Assembly: GCA_963921195.1 (NCBI GenBank)
Contig: OY992540.1
Coordinates: forward strand, 171,647,923-171,711,922
Reading direction: 5' to 3'
DNA length: 64,000 nt
From: Pegoplata infirma
Lineage: Eukaryota > Arthropoda > Insecta > Diptera > Anthomyiidae
The stretch's first letter is position 1. Every line of letters starts with the position of its first letter. Both the position numbers and the translations under genes were made by a program. Shown one piece after another: positions 11,053 to 21,764 of the stretch. Under the pieces are notes generated by a model. It saw nothing but the letters and a program-made list of their open reading frames with translations. It was not told the origin of the DNA and did no database searches.

Positions 11053-11885
11053 CACTCAAAAAATAAAAACTCTAATGTTAGCAAAAAAAGCTTGTAAACC
11101 TACAAGAAAATTTGCTGATTTTGAACCCAGAAAATTTGCTGATTTTGAACCCACAATATTTTTTGGTAAAGTTACAAAAATGTTTTGCCAAAAATTAGTT
11201 AACTGAAATTTTTTTATTTCAACTTAGTTCGTACACATTTGAGGACCCCATTTGGTTCGGACCCGATAGGTACAGACCCCGATGGGCCTAGTCCTAGTTG
11301 GGTTCCTTAAAACTCGTCATAGTTTTTGATATAAAATTTGTATCCGTTTCGCTCTACCTTGCTTAGTTTTTGAGATACGTGATTTTAGGGGACCAACGGG
11401 GTTTTGAGAATTACAAAACTCGATAACTTTAAAAATATTACTCGGAGAGCTTTTGAGAGCTACAAAAATGGTTTTGGACTTTTTGTTGTGTCGGAAATAT
11501 TTACTGAGATATGAGCATTTTAAAATTTTCGGGAATGCTAACTTTTTTAGATCCAAAGTTAGGACCCATTAGGGTCCACACATGTGAAGAGGACCGGTGA
11601 TACTATGGAAAGCCCGAGAACCAAAAATGGCCTCCATTTTGCTCTATCTGGCTTAATTTCCGAGATAGCGCCATTTTAAGTTTTCTTAAAATAAAAAAAA
11701 ATTTACCATTTATTTTTGCTAATATTAGCAAAAAAGCTCGTAAAAATTTTGTCAACTCAATTCCAAATTTAGCAAAAGAAATTAGATCAAACTTTGTTTA
11801 AAATTGCTAATGTGCTAAATGAAGTTTACAAGAATTTTTTGCTAACATGCTAATCTCAACTAAAAATTTGCTAAAAGTTCTTCCC
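11053..11885. mobile_element. TA-flanked MITE, second subfamily, right end lost
   Basis: It starts CACTCAAAAAATAAAAAC after TA at 11051-11052. Its interior (TTAGTTTTTGAGATACGTGA, TGGACCC/GGGTCC words, CTATCTGGCTTAATTTCCGA) is the inverted counterpart of 13352-14193. The right TIR is not visible; similarity ends near 11885. The minus-strand frame 11317-11556 lies within it and is a by-product, as is its counterpart at 13727-13951. Confidence 0.65.
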
Positions 11886-12029
11886 GTACAAATCGATCAC
11901 CCTAAAAATGAGTCTGGGCCGCTAAAAATGCGTGGCAAATGAATTTTATCAGAGGGTGACACTAGAGAGACTCCCCTTGTGAGTGTTATCTATGTAATCT
12001 TTGAAGTACAGTTTAGAAAAGATTTGCAG
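11886..12029. other. Short non-coding remnant between elements
   Basis: Probably the continuation of the unit seen at 10576-11052. It shows GGGTGAC and GAGACTCCCC words but no gene. Confidence 0.35.
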
Positions 12030-12037
12030 CTGTACAT

Positions 12038-12471
12038 TAGGGATATAACCATTTGCATATTTTTGAAAATATCAAAAAGGGCCTATCATAGTGAGAAAGT
12101 ACATAGAAAATCAATAAGAAATGCGTCCTCTTTTTTTCGCGAATGTTAAAAAAGGTTCGGCACCGATCGCGATGAAGTTTTTGCTAATATTTTTTTTCAA
12201 ATATTCATTCAACCCATGTTTCAAATGTTGAAAATCATACTGCTAATTTTTTCTTGTTTTATTTTTGTTGTAAAACGACGAAAAACAAAATAACGTTGAA
12301 AGGGACGGATTCCCACCATAAAATATACAAAAATTAAAATTTGAGGTGTTTTAGAAATTGCAATCGGTGCCGAAGGTTTTTGGACCAAAATGACCCCGTA
12401 TAACGTTTTTTGTTATCAGTATAACATTGCCCATACCGTTATGATAGGTTCTTATTTTAGTTATATCCCTA
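12038..12471. mobile_element. hAT MITE with TSD CTGTACAT
   Basis: Ends TAGGGATATAAC and TTATATCCCTA are inverted, and a perfect 8-bp duplication CTGTACAT flanks them (12030-12037, 12472-12479), fitting the hAT pattern nTnnnnAn. A subterminal inverted pair GGCCTATCATA / ATGATAGGTTC is also visible. 434 bp, non-coding. Confidence 0.85.
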
Positions 12472-12502
12472 CTGTACATACTGGATGCTCTTTCTATTAA
12501 TA

Positions 12503-13020
12503 CACTAAAAAAATACCTTGTAAAATGACACGAATATTTTTTTTTTTTTGCTACCTCCTATTTGACGAACATTCCAAATAATTTACCAAGCTTTTTACCA
12601 ATAATTTTGTAATTTTACAATTTTTTTCCAAATAAAATTGTAAATTTACAACTTTTTTGGCGCAATAAAATTCACAAGGAACTCTCTGACTTTACTACCT
12701 CCTATTGTACACGAATTCCTAGTAAAAATTACGAGCTTTTTTGTAATTTTACAAACTATTTACCAATAAAATTGTAAATTTACAACTTTTTTGGCGCATT
12801 TAAACTTACAAGAAATTCTAGTGAATTTTGTGTGTGTTTTTTTTTTTTTTTGTAAAAACACGTTGGAAATCTGTAAAATTACAAAAAAAAATTGTAAAAT
12901 AACAGAACAAATGTAAATTCCGATCCAAAATTGTTTGATAAAAAACAAGAAAAACTGTCAATTATAGGTAAAATGGGATTACGAGACTTTTTCTAGTCAT
13001 AAATCAATTTTCTTTGAGTG
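12503..13020. mobile_element. TA-flanked palindromic MITE, first subfamily
   Basis: CACTAAAAAAATACC after TA (12501-12502) and TTTCTTTGAGTG before TA (13021-13022). The interior shares CTACCTCCTATT, TTACAAACTATTTACC and TGGGATTACGAGACTTTT with 4473-5030. Non-coding; the minus-strand frame 12760-12948 is a by-product. Confidence 0.75.
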
Positions 13021-13022
13021 TA

Positions 13023-13349
13023 CAATAGTTTCGATCCACAGTTATTTGGCTACAATGTGTACGGGTCTACATTTGGAATACTTTGTTTTTCAACTATAGT
13101 GCTCTTTATTCAAGGTCACTTACTTTTCCTATTTTTAATGGAAGCCTCCACTTGAATTTAAAGTACCATGTGAGTGTTTATGTTTTAAAAAAAAAAATTT
13201 ATTGTAGTATTTATGCTACTACTGCATACCAGGACGAATACAGTATTCATAAATATACTTTTTCTTTCTTTATTCATATATATTTTTTTTATATAAATCA
13301 ATTGCGTATTACTACAAACATTCATATTCCTATTCTTAAGCATTGATAG
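13023..13349. other. Short AT-rich gap, no feature
   Basis: Nothing beyond an 87-codon frame (13083-13346) with hydrophobic, low-complexity content between two MITEs; I see no support for a gene. Confidence 0.35.
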
Positions 13350-13351
13350 TA

Positions 13352-14193
13352 CACTCAAAATAATACATTAGTAGATTTACTTTTTTTTTTGCTAACGCTA
13401 GTAAGCTTACCTTTAGCAAAATTTTAGTTGAGATTAGCATGTTAGCAAAAATGTCTTGTAAACTTCATTTAGCGCATTAGCAATTTTAAACAAAATTTGA
13501 ACTAATTTTTTTTTGCTAAATTTAAAATTTAGTTGACCAAATTTTTACATTTTTTTTTGCTAATATTAACAAAAATAAATTGTAAATTAAATTTTTTTTT
13601 AAGAAAACTTAAATGGCGATATCTCGGAAACTAAGCCAGATAGAGCAAAATGGAGGCCATTTTTGGTTCTCGAGCACTCCATAGTATCGTCGGCTTTTCA
13701 TGTGTGGACCCTAATGGGTCCTAACTTTGGATCCAAAAAATTTAGCATTCCCGATTTTAAAATGCGCATGTCTCTGTAAATATTGCCGACACAACAGAAA
13801 TTCCAAAAGCATTTTTGTAGCTCCGAGTAATATTTTTGAAGTTATCGAATTTTTTAATTCTCAAAACCCTAGTGGTCCCCTAAAATCACGTATCTCAAAA
13901 ACTAAGCAAGGTAGAGCGAAACGGACACAAATTTTGGATCAAAAACTATGACGACTTTTAAGGAACCCAACTAGGTCTAGGCCCATCGGGGTCTGGACCT
14001 ATTGGGTCCGAACCCAATGGGGTCCTCAAATGTGTATGAACTAAGTTGAAATGAAAAAAATTTCAGTTAACTAATTTTTGGCAAAACATTTTTGCTAACT
14101 TTACCAAAAAAATTGTGGGTTCAAAATCAGCAAATTTTCTTGTAGGTTTACATGCTTTTTTTTTGCTAAAATTACAGTTTTTTTTTTTGAGTG
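13352..14193. mobile_element. TA-flanked MITE, second subfamily, complete
   Basis: CACTCAAAATAATAC follows TA at 13350-13351 and TTTTTTTTGAGTG precedes TA at 14194-14195. It is the inverted, complete version of 11053-11885, sharing ATCTCGGAAACTAAGCCAGA, CTCAAAAACTAAGCAAGG and CAGCAAATTTTCTTGTAGG. 842 bp. Confidence 0.75.
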
Positions 14194-14195
14194 TA

Positions 14196-14832
14196 CACTA
14201 AACAAAATAAAATCTTGTAAGATCACAAGAAAAACTTTTAAGTTTTAGTTTGTGCTAACGCTTTTTTTGAGAGATTTCCTACAGGAATTTATAGGATTAT
14301 TTTAATAATTTTACAAGCTTTTTACCAATAATTTTGTAATATTACAAACTTTTTACCTATAAAATTTTAAATTTACAATTTTTTTGACGCGAAAAAACAT
14401 ACAAGCAGTTCACGTGACTTAACTAGAATTTTTGCTACCTCCTTTTTTTCGAGAATTCCTGGTAAAAATTACGAGTTTTTTTTTGTAATTTTACAGCTTT
14501 TTACCAATAAAAGTGTAAATTTACATTTTTTTTTGACGCGTTAAAACTAAGAAGGAAATCTCGTGACTTAACTAGATTTGTTGCAAACTCCTAATTTACA
14601 AGAATTACAAGAATTTCTAGTAAAAATTACGACATTTTTTGTAACTTTACAAGCTTACTACCAATAAAAGTGTAAATTCACAACTTTTTAGTCGATTACT
14701 AGATTTGTACATTTACGAAGAAAATTGTAAAATTACCAAAAAAAATTTAAATTTCGATCGAAAATGTTTTGTTAAAAAACAAGATAAACTGTCAAATATT
14801 GGTTAAATGGGATTACGAGACTTTTTTGAGTG
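14196..14832. mobile_element. TA-flanked MITE abutting the previous one
   Basis: It starts CACTAAACAAAATAAAATC directly after the TA (14194-14195) that also closes the previous MITE, and ends CTTTTTTGAGTG before TA at 14833-14834. The conserved TGGGATTACGAGACTTTTTT and CTACCTCC words assign it to the first subfamily. 637 bp, non-coding. Confidence 0.75.
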
Positions 14833-14834
14833 TA

Positions 14835-15219
14835 TTCATACAAGTAGTCAGAGAAAACTACAAATCTTATCAAATAGTATATATGAGGAATTTCACAGCT
14901 CAAGTCCACCTATAAACAATTTCATGGGTCATGTTGGCTTAATTTATAATATTAATCCGGGAAATTCAATTCTGTTAGAAATCAGTTTTCATTTTCAGCG
15001 ATTTTGTAAGATTAAAAAAAAAAATATTAAAATCGTATTGGATTTTCTTCAGTGTTACCCTAATGTAACACACGCGCAAATACAGTAAGGTACAGTTAGA
15101 ACAAACACAAATTTGGTCATCGAAATCACCATTGCGTTTAGGATTAATTAAGATTAATTTCATCAAATTGAGAATAATTAACAGCAATGTAATCATATAG
15201 TTTGTTTTAGAATCCATTC
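14835..15219. other. Non-coding gap, no element recognised
   Basis: A 93-codon plus frame (14807-15088) starts inside the preceding MITE and has no recognisable domain. Nothing else seen. Confidence 0.35.
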
Positions 15220-15227
15220 TTTATCAC

Positions 15228-15749
15228 TAGGGATGAGATTTCCATTCATATGCGATATCGACCAATTATCTTTCTGAATCAAGAAATTTGCGTTAAAATG
15301 GCATCGGTTTGTTTTTAGCATATTTTTGCATATTTTGGTGAAAATGGATATTTTTGCATATTTTGATTTTAAATGAATATTTTGTGCATATTTCCAAATT
15401 TTAAGTGCATATTTTTGCATAAATTAGGAAAAACACAAATTGAAATTTATTTGTTTTAAAAACTATTTTAAATTTTAAAAATTTGTTTTGGAAATAAGAA
15501 AAATAATTTTTTTTTTAAATTTTTTTTTTTTTTAAAGATTGTTTTAATTTCTAAAAAATCTTGCTTGTATAAAGTTTTAAATGTTACTATTTAAACACGG
15601 CGTTAATTTTTGCATTTTAAGAAGTTTTTCCTATGAAAACAAGATTTTTATTGCACACATTTTATTTTTTAGTGAATATTTTTAGGATTTTTAGTGCATA
15701 TTTTAAGCGAATGTTTTCGATTTTTTAGTGCATGGAAATCTGATCCCTA
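15228..15749. mobile_element. hAT MITE, GCATATTT family A
   Basis: Inverted ends TAGGGATGAGATTTCCAT and ATGGAAATCTGATCCCTA enclose AT-rich sequence with many TGCATATTTT words and the conserved AAAATGGCATCG. Flanking octamers are TTTATCAC (15220-15227) and GTTATAAC (15750-15757), 6 of 8 alike, so the duplication has decayed or been replaced. The right octamer is shared with the next element. Confidence 0.75.
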
Positions 15750-15757
15750 GTTATAAC

Positions 15758-16231
15758 CGAGGAGAGGACTTTCTTGCAAATGCAAACCAAATATCTAAAC
15801 ATATCAAAAAATATGCTTTAAAATGGCATCGATTCGTTAGTGCATATTTTGCTGAAAATGCATATTTTTGAATATTTGGCTAGTATTCTGCGACAAATGC
15901 ATAATTTTAGATCATATTTGGTGTACAATTTAAGATTTTGCTTATTTTTCCATTTTTTATTTATGAATGCTTTTGTTAATTTATTTGTTTGTTGGGCATG
16001 CAATTTTTTTTTCGAATGCAAATACTTGTCTAACCGAAATGATTTTTTTTCGTAAAGAGTCTTACAAAGTAAAAAATTATAATGTTTTTTTTTTTTCAAA
16101 AATGTAAAATTGCACAATTTTTATAACTTTAAGTGCATATTTTTTAGTTTTTAGTGCATATTTCAAGATTTTTAGTGTATATTTTAGGTGCTTTAAACAT
16201 AGTTTTTTAGTGCATGAAAGTCCTGTCACTG
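15758..16231. mobile_element. hAT MITE, family B, abutting family A
   Basis: Ends CGAGGAGAGGACTTTCTTGC and GCATGAAAGTCCTGTCACTG enclose GCATATTT-rich sequence. A perfect 8-bp duplication GTTATAAC flanks it (15750-15757, 16232-16239), and the left copy is also the right flank of 15228-15749. The frames at 15818-16117 and 15840-16055 are by-products. Confidence 0.8.
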
Positions 16232-16239
16232 GTTATAAC

Positions 16240-16830
16240 CGTAGTTTGATAAAGCCGAAGTAATTTGTATGAAAAATAAAGGAAAAATCAATGGTACCAT
16301 ATGTCGTTATAACCGAACTCCACTGTGCTATAAAATTGTACATGCTTTCCCATCATATTGGATTGTATATTCATACTCGTAGTAGTGCACGTTCAATATA
16401 TAAATCAATATTATTACTTGTTCCTTTCCGTTTCTTTATTTCATGTTTTGCTTCCTCTTTGAAACAATTTTGTTTTTTTTTTCGTTCATTGTTCGAAATA
16501 TTTTTCTGTTTTTTTTTTTTTTGTTATTTCGAATACAATTTAAACTTGATGTAGCATGAAGTATGTTTGCAATATTCTGTTTGTAACAATTTCTATTGTA
16601 TTGATATGTGTTGTTGCATGGATGTGCGTGTATGTAATTCCTTTAACACTTTCACATATCAAATCTAATAAATTATATGAAGGTCATTTGATAAATGAAC
16701 TAAACAAAAAAATAAATAAAAAATACTTAATAGCCATTAAATAATTTTATAAAAAGGATTTTTGTTTCAACGAAATTATTACTAATGTATTAAGAATACT
16801 TGCAACTTTTATAAATGTGAAATGTACTTA
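16240..16830. other. Unassigned stretch with two weak open frames
   Basis: Consecutive plus frames of 87 (16291-16554) and 62 codons (16556-16744) exist. The second starts with a Met-Lys and a hydrophobic run that could look like a signal or membrane segment, but low-complexity T-rich DNA produces such runs easily and there is no domain, splice context or repeat copy to support it. Confidence 0.3.
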
Positions 16831-16967
16831 ACTCCCCGGCTACACCTAACTTAATTATGTAGACATAAATCGACAGAAACACACAAAACAAGAACTACAA
16901 AAAAAATGTGTTTTGTGTGTGTTGGCTGCTTTATGTCAACATAATTATGTTGGTATAGCCGGGGAGT
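16831..16967. mobile_element. Short hairpin MITE, CTCCCCGGCTA ends
   Basis: ACTCCCCGGCTACACC and GGTATAGCCGGGGAGT are inverted; inner words TTAATTATGTAGACATAAA / TTTATGTCAACATAATTA and ACACACAAAAC / GTTTTGTGTGTG also pair, so the 137 bp can fold end to end. The target duplication is not clear. Confidence 0.7.
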
Positions 16968-17125
16968 ATGGAGTTTAAAACCAATAATTATTCTTCTCGC
17001 TTACGTCTCCTAGAAACAGAATCACTTTTCAAATTGGAAGAAACCGCAATTTTTTTAAATCATGAAAATTCTACCGTGCATTAGAGACAGCTAGTTACCC
17101 ATTCGCTGTCGAAAATGCTTAATGG

Positions 17126-17617
17126 CAAGGAGAGGACTTTCATGCAAATGCATGTTTTTTCTGTTAGTCTTAGAACAGCATAAACCACATATCTTTGAAA
17201 ATCAAAGACTTTGCTTTAAAATGGCATCGATTCGTTAGTGCATATTTTTGCACATTTTGTTGAAAATGCATATATTTGCATATTTTGCTATTTTTGTGTC
17301 ATATTTTGTAAAAAATTTTAGTTTTGGCTTCTTCTTAAATTTTTTTTAAACATCATTAATTTGCCTCTTGAGCTGGCCTCACCATTTTTTCAAGGTCAAA
17401 TACTTGTCCGACCGAAATTATTTTTTTTTTTTTGATAATAAGCTAATAAAGTAAATAAATTATTTAAAAAAAAATATTTTTTAAATATTTTTAAAAATGC
17501 AGTATTTTTATAATTTTTAGTACATAATTTTGTAGTTTCTAGTGAGTATTTTAAAGATTTTTAGTGCATATTTAGGCGCCTAAAACATAGTTTTTAGTGC
17601 ATTAAGTCCTGTCCCTG
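17126..17617. mobile_element. hAT MITE, family B, second copy
   Basis: CAAGGAGAGGACTTTCATGC at the left and AAGTCCTGTCCCTG at the right are family B ends; the interior has AAAATGGCATCGATTCGTTA and GCATATTT words. The flanking octamers are only partly alike. Confidence 0.7.
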
Positions 17618-17996
17618 GTAATGAGCAATTCTAAAAATACGATTAAAAATATTATTAAATTTATATTTTTACTACTTTAAGTACTCATTACCAAGTAAGT
17701 CAATTGGAACTGAATGGTCATTATTTAGTTTTTGCCGGGTACTATCATTATATATCACACAACTTAATTTCAAAATGGTCCTTTTTCTTTTATTTTTTTT
17801 GTAGTTTTTTTTTACAAAATATTTAAAATGAGTTCAATATTTGAATAATCTTTATGCACTTAAATAAAATGGTTTAACACATTTTTTTATTAAGATTCAA
17901 ACTATAAAAAAAACATGAAAATTTACAAAATGAGTCCCTTGGGTGTTTGTCACATTAAATAAACTGTAAAAATGTATTTTCCCCTTTTTTAACCCT
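17618..17996. other. AT-rich gap, no feature
   Basis: No frame of note, no inverted ends and no recognised repeat. Confidence 0.35.
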
Positions 17997-18322
17997 TGCT
18001 GTGTTTTTCAATAAGTGGATTTATTTTCGAATTAAACTTATTTAGTTTAAAATAAATAAATTAACCTGCCAAAACAAATTTGGAATATTTTTTTCCGTAA
18101 TCTACGATAAATAAGCAATTATAATCCGAAAAAAATAATAAAAAAATCTGGAAAATTAAAAAAATTCCAAATATTTTCGTTATTTTTTTCAGATTATAAC
18201 TGAAAATTTATTGTAGATTACGGAAAAAAATATTCCAAATTTGTTTTAGTATGTTTAAATATTTTTTTTAAACAAAATAAGATTAATCAGAAAATAAATC
18301 CACTTATTGAAAAAACACAGCA
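17997..18322. mobile_element. Foldback element with TGCTGTGTTTTTC ends
   Basis: The ends TGCTGTGTTTTTCAATAAG and CTTATTGAAAAAACACAGCA are inverted, inner parts pair too (CCGTAATCTACGATAAAT with ATTTATTGTAGATTACGG), and CCT flanks both sides (17994-17996, 18323-18325). The whole 326 bp is close to one long hairpin. Superfamily unknown. Confidence 0.7.
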
Positions 18323-18512
18323 CCTATAGCGTTAGGTTATGCATTATGAAAATTCAGTTATTAAAAATAGGTTTTTTGTTAAGAAAGTTTTTCTTTTAAA
18401 ATATGGTATAGGTATACAGTAGAAGAAATCCTCATTTTTTGACCAGAATTTTGACAAATTCTGTTGACCACTATTTTTTTGTAAACAAAGAAAAGATTTT
18501 TTTGTTTATTAA

Positions 18513-19482
18513 TAGGGATGTGATTTTCAAGCAAATACATGTTTTTTGTCGATAGCCTAAAAATGTTATCGACCAATTATTTTTCCGAAACCAGAAATTT
18601 ACGTTAAACTGGCATCGATTTGTTTTTGCATATTTGTGCATATTTTGGTAAAAATACATATTTTGGTAAAAATTCATATTTTTGCATAATTTGGTTTTAA
18701 GTGCGTATTTTGTGCATATTTCCAACTTCTAAATCCATATTTTTGCATATATTGGTATAAATAAGATAAACACAAATTGAGATTTATTTTTTCAAAATTT
18801 TTTTTTGTAAATAAGAATTTTATTTTTTTTAATTGCATATTTTTCGGTTTTTAGTGCATATTAGAGATGGGGGCGTGAGTGATTTTTGACTCACACTCAC
18901 TCACGCTCACGGCAGGAATTTTTTAATCACGCACACTCACTCACGATCATATTTTTTCTACTCACACTCACTCACAATCACGTTAGTAAATTTAATACAA
19001 CTCATACTCACGTTCACTCACGCAAGTTTCACTCACACTCACGTTGACTCACACTCACGAAACTCTTATTTGTACAAAAAAAAATTTCAAAAACTAAAAT
19101 TTCAAAAATCTTTAAAAATTTTCAACAAAATCAAAATTTTAGCGAAATTTTAATTTTTTTTTGCTTTTTTTGGGACGAAAACTTAAGTTAATCTAAATTT
19201 GACAATTTTTTGTTGCTTTTTTGGTACGAAAGAGAATATGAAGAGTAAATAAATCACGCAAACTCACACAAAAAAAACTACTCACGCACACTCACGCAAA
19301 AATCTTACTCACGCACACTCACACAATTTTTTTCTCCACTCACACTCACTCACAATCACGTGAGTAAAATTGAATTCAGTCACACTCACGCGTGATCACG
19401 CGTGAATCACGCTCTAATCTGCTCATGTACCCATCTCTAGTGCATATTATATTATTTTTAGTGCATGAAAATATCATCCCTA
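18513..19482. mobile_element. hAT MITE, family A, with a nested hAT
   Basis: TAGGGATGTGATTTTCAAG and ATGAAAATATCATCCCTA are the ends; a perfect 8-bp duplication TTTATTAA flanks them (18505-18512, 19483-19490). The interior carries AACTGGCATCGATTTG and TGCATATTT words and is interrupted by a second hAT element. Confidence 0.88.
18863..19439. mobile_element. CTCAC-rich hAT MITE nested in family A
   Basis: TAGAGATGGGGGCGTGAG and the inverted CATGTACCCATCTCTA end are flanked by a perfect 8-bp duplication GTGCATAT (18855-18862, 19440-19447). The interior is dense in CACTCAC, GTGAGT and the palindrome GTGATCACGCGTGAATCACG. This complete copy defines the fragments at 3546 and 10224. 577 bp. Confidence 0.9.
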
Positions 19483-19508
19483 TTTATTAATTTTAGTATA
19501 GAAATGAG

Positions 19509-19975
19509 CAGGGACAGGGCTTCAAGCACTAAAAAACTATGTTTTAAGCTCCTAAATAATGCACTAAAAATCTTGAAATATGCACTAAAAACTACAAAAA
19601 TATGCAATTAAAATTATAAAAATTGTGCATTTTTACATTTTTGAAAAAATATTAATAAAAAAATTTGAAAATTTTTTTACTTTGTTAGCCAGTCATGTAT
19701 AATATACATTGCAAAAATATACATTATACATTGTATATCACCTTTAAAGAAATTGTGAGGCCTGCCCAACAAGCAAATTAATGATGTTTAGAAAAAAAAA
19801 TTAAAAAATGAAAAAATAAGTTAAAACAAAAATTTGACCTTAATGACCTAAAAATATGCATTTATAGCAGAATTAAAGCAAAATATGCAAAAATATGCAT
19901 TTTTGGCAAAATATGCAAAAACGTGTAATAACAAATCGATGCCATTTTAAAACCAATTCTTTGATTTGTAAAGAT
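19509..19975. mobile_element. hAT MITE, family B, inverted and truncated
   Basis: CAGGGACAGGGCTTCAAGCA starts a reverse-oriented family B copy: ATGCACTAAAAATC words and CGATGCCATTTTAAAACCAA are the complements of those in 17126-17617. Similarity stops near 19975, where a different hAT-like start CAGGGTTGGCAACC follows; the right end of that unit is not identified. Confidence 0.6.
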
Positions 19976-20062
19976 CAGGGTTGGCAACCGATACGCACCT
20001 AGAATAACGGTATTTGGCTATTGTATCGCAACCAATAAAGATATGGACATTTTCAAAAGCTA

Positions 20063-20518
20063 CACCTAGAAAAGTTTTACAGTAACTATTTACGGTTATT
20101 CAAAAAGTTTTTAGTTAAAGTTATTTTAAACGTTTTATCGTTTGTTTTTCAATGAAAATAAAATATTGAACGATTTATACAGTTGTTAAAATAATAAACT
20201 ACAAAAGTTACGGAAAAATATTTTTATCAGTTAAATTATTTGTGACTGATTATACCGTATGATTTTACAGAAGTACGGTTTTTGTAGTTTGTTATTCAAA
20301 AAATTTTATTTTTACTTCATAAAATAAAAAATTGTAAACAGTTAAAATAACTGAAATATCGTTTGTTTTTACGGAACGTCTAGTCATTTATTAACGTTTA
20401 AAAATAACTGAAAAAGTATGTTGTTTCAAATGAAATATAAGTAGTCCGTTTTTTAAAAGGAAAAACGATTGTTTTAAACGTTTTTTCAGTTGAATTTACT
20501 TACAAAATATTTTGAGTG
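20063..20518. mobile_element. Probable TA-flanked MITE
   Basis: CACCTAGAAAAGTTTTAC after TA (20061-20062) and AAAATATTTTGAGTG before TA (20519-20520). Ends match the CACTCAAA family only partly. Inner AAACGTTTT and CAGTTAAAATAACTG words are palindromic. Non-coding. Confidence 0.5.
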
Positions 20519-20847
20519 TATTATGAAAGCTGATGAAATTTCTAGTATCTTAAATGTGTCACCTCGTGTTTCTACCGGTTCTTTACTAAAGATATTTGGC
20601 TTTGCTGTTCAAAGACTAACGTGAAATAACTTGCATTTGCATAAAATTCCCCTCCTTGGTAATGACTAGGGATGAGATTTTCATGCACTAAAAAATCGAA
20701 AATATGCGCTAAAAAATTCAAAATATCACTAAAAAACCTTAAAATATGCCCTAAAAAAATGTGCAACAAAAATCTTGTTTTCATAGGAAAACCTTTCTAA
20801 AAATCAAAAAATAACGACAGGTTTAGTAACATTTAAAACTTTATATA

Positions 20848-21032
20848 CACACAAAAAAAAAAAATATAAAAAAATGGGTCCGTTTTGGGGATAATACAAC
20901 CTATAAAGTGGTTTTGGATAATTTACTTAAGTTTTTTAGAGCAAAAACTTTGGTAAGTTATCCAAAACCCCTTTATAGGTTGTAATTAATCCAAAAACTG
21001 GCACAATTTTTTTAATTTTTTTTTTTTGTGTG
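20848..21032. mobile_element. Small TA-flanked hairpin MITE nested in family A
   Basis: CACACAAAAAAAAAAAAT and TTTTTTTTTTTTGTGTG flanked by TA (20846-20847, 21033-21034). The interior pairs GGATAATACAACCTATAAAG with CTTTATAGGTTGTAATTAA. The surrounding words ACATTTAAAACTTTATA and AGCAAGA correspond, inverted, to an unsplit copy near 15560-15590. Confidence 0.75.
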
Positions 21033-21094
21033 TAAGCAAGACTTTTTTTTCGAAATTTAGACAATCGATTGTAGTTGTAATTACTCGACCTTTC

Positions 21095-21448
21095 AAATTG
21101 TAATTAAGTAAATAAATAATCGAACTCAAGGCCAGTGTTTTGTTTAATAAATCTTCTTTATTAACTTCCAATATTTCGATCCTCATCGAGGAACATCATC
21201 AGGGAGTAAAATTGGATTTTTCACGCAAAAAACTTAAAGTTGTTGATCCTCCTTCTTCGTCATTAAATATTGCACTATTTAATGGAAGAAGGAGGATCAA
21301 CAACTTTAAGTTTTTTGCTTTAAAAATCCAATTTTACTCCCTGATGATGTTCCTCGATGAGGATCGAAACATTGGAAGTTAATAAAGAAGATTTATTAAA
21401 CAAAACACTGGCCTTGAGCTCGATTATTAATTTACTTAATTACAATTT
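21095..21448. repeat. Near-perfect 354-bp palindrome nested in family A
   Basis: Arms of roughly 165-170 bp, for example CTTTATTAACTTCCAATATT near 21157 with its inverse near 21371 and GATCCTCCTTCTTC near 21245 with GAAGAAGGAGGATC near 21285, surround a short AT spacer (near 21259-21281). ATTTAGACAAT occurs on both sides (21054-21064, 21445-21455) and may be a duplication. The open frame 21140-21382 reads through the palindrome and is not a gene. Confidence 0.8.
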
Positions 21449-21764
21449 AGACAATTTATAAAAAAAATCAAAAGAAAAAAAAAATTTTCTTATTTTGAAA
21501 ATAAATTATTAAAATTTAAAATAGTTTTTGTAACAAATAAATTTTAAATTGTGTTTTTTGCTAATTTATGCCAAAATATGCACTTAAAAGTTGCAAAAAT
21601 GCGAAAAATATGAATTTTCACCAAAATATGCAAAAATATGCAAAAACAAATCGATGCCATTTTAACGCAAATTTCTTGATTTGGAAAGATAATTTGTCGA
21701 TATCTTTTTTAGGCTATCGACAAAAAACATGCATTTGCATGGAAATCTCATCCCTAGAAATGAC

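Larger units (their letters stand above)
20667..21756. mobile_element. hAT MITE, family A, with two nested insertions
   Basis: TAGGGATGAGATTTTCATGC and GCATGGAAATCTCATCCCTA form the ends. Flanking octamers GTAATGAC (20659-20666) and GAAATGAC (21757-21764) agree at 7 of 8. It is oriented opposite to 15228-15749. Two later insertions, a 185-bp TA element and a 354-bp palindrome, bring it to 1090 bp. Confidence 0.85.

Noticed and set aside
16556..16744. Short frame with a signal-like start
   Set aside because: Low-complexity DNA, no second line of evidence.
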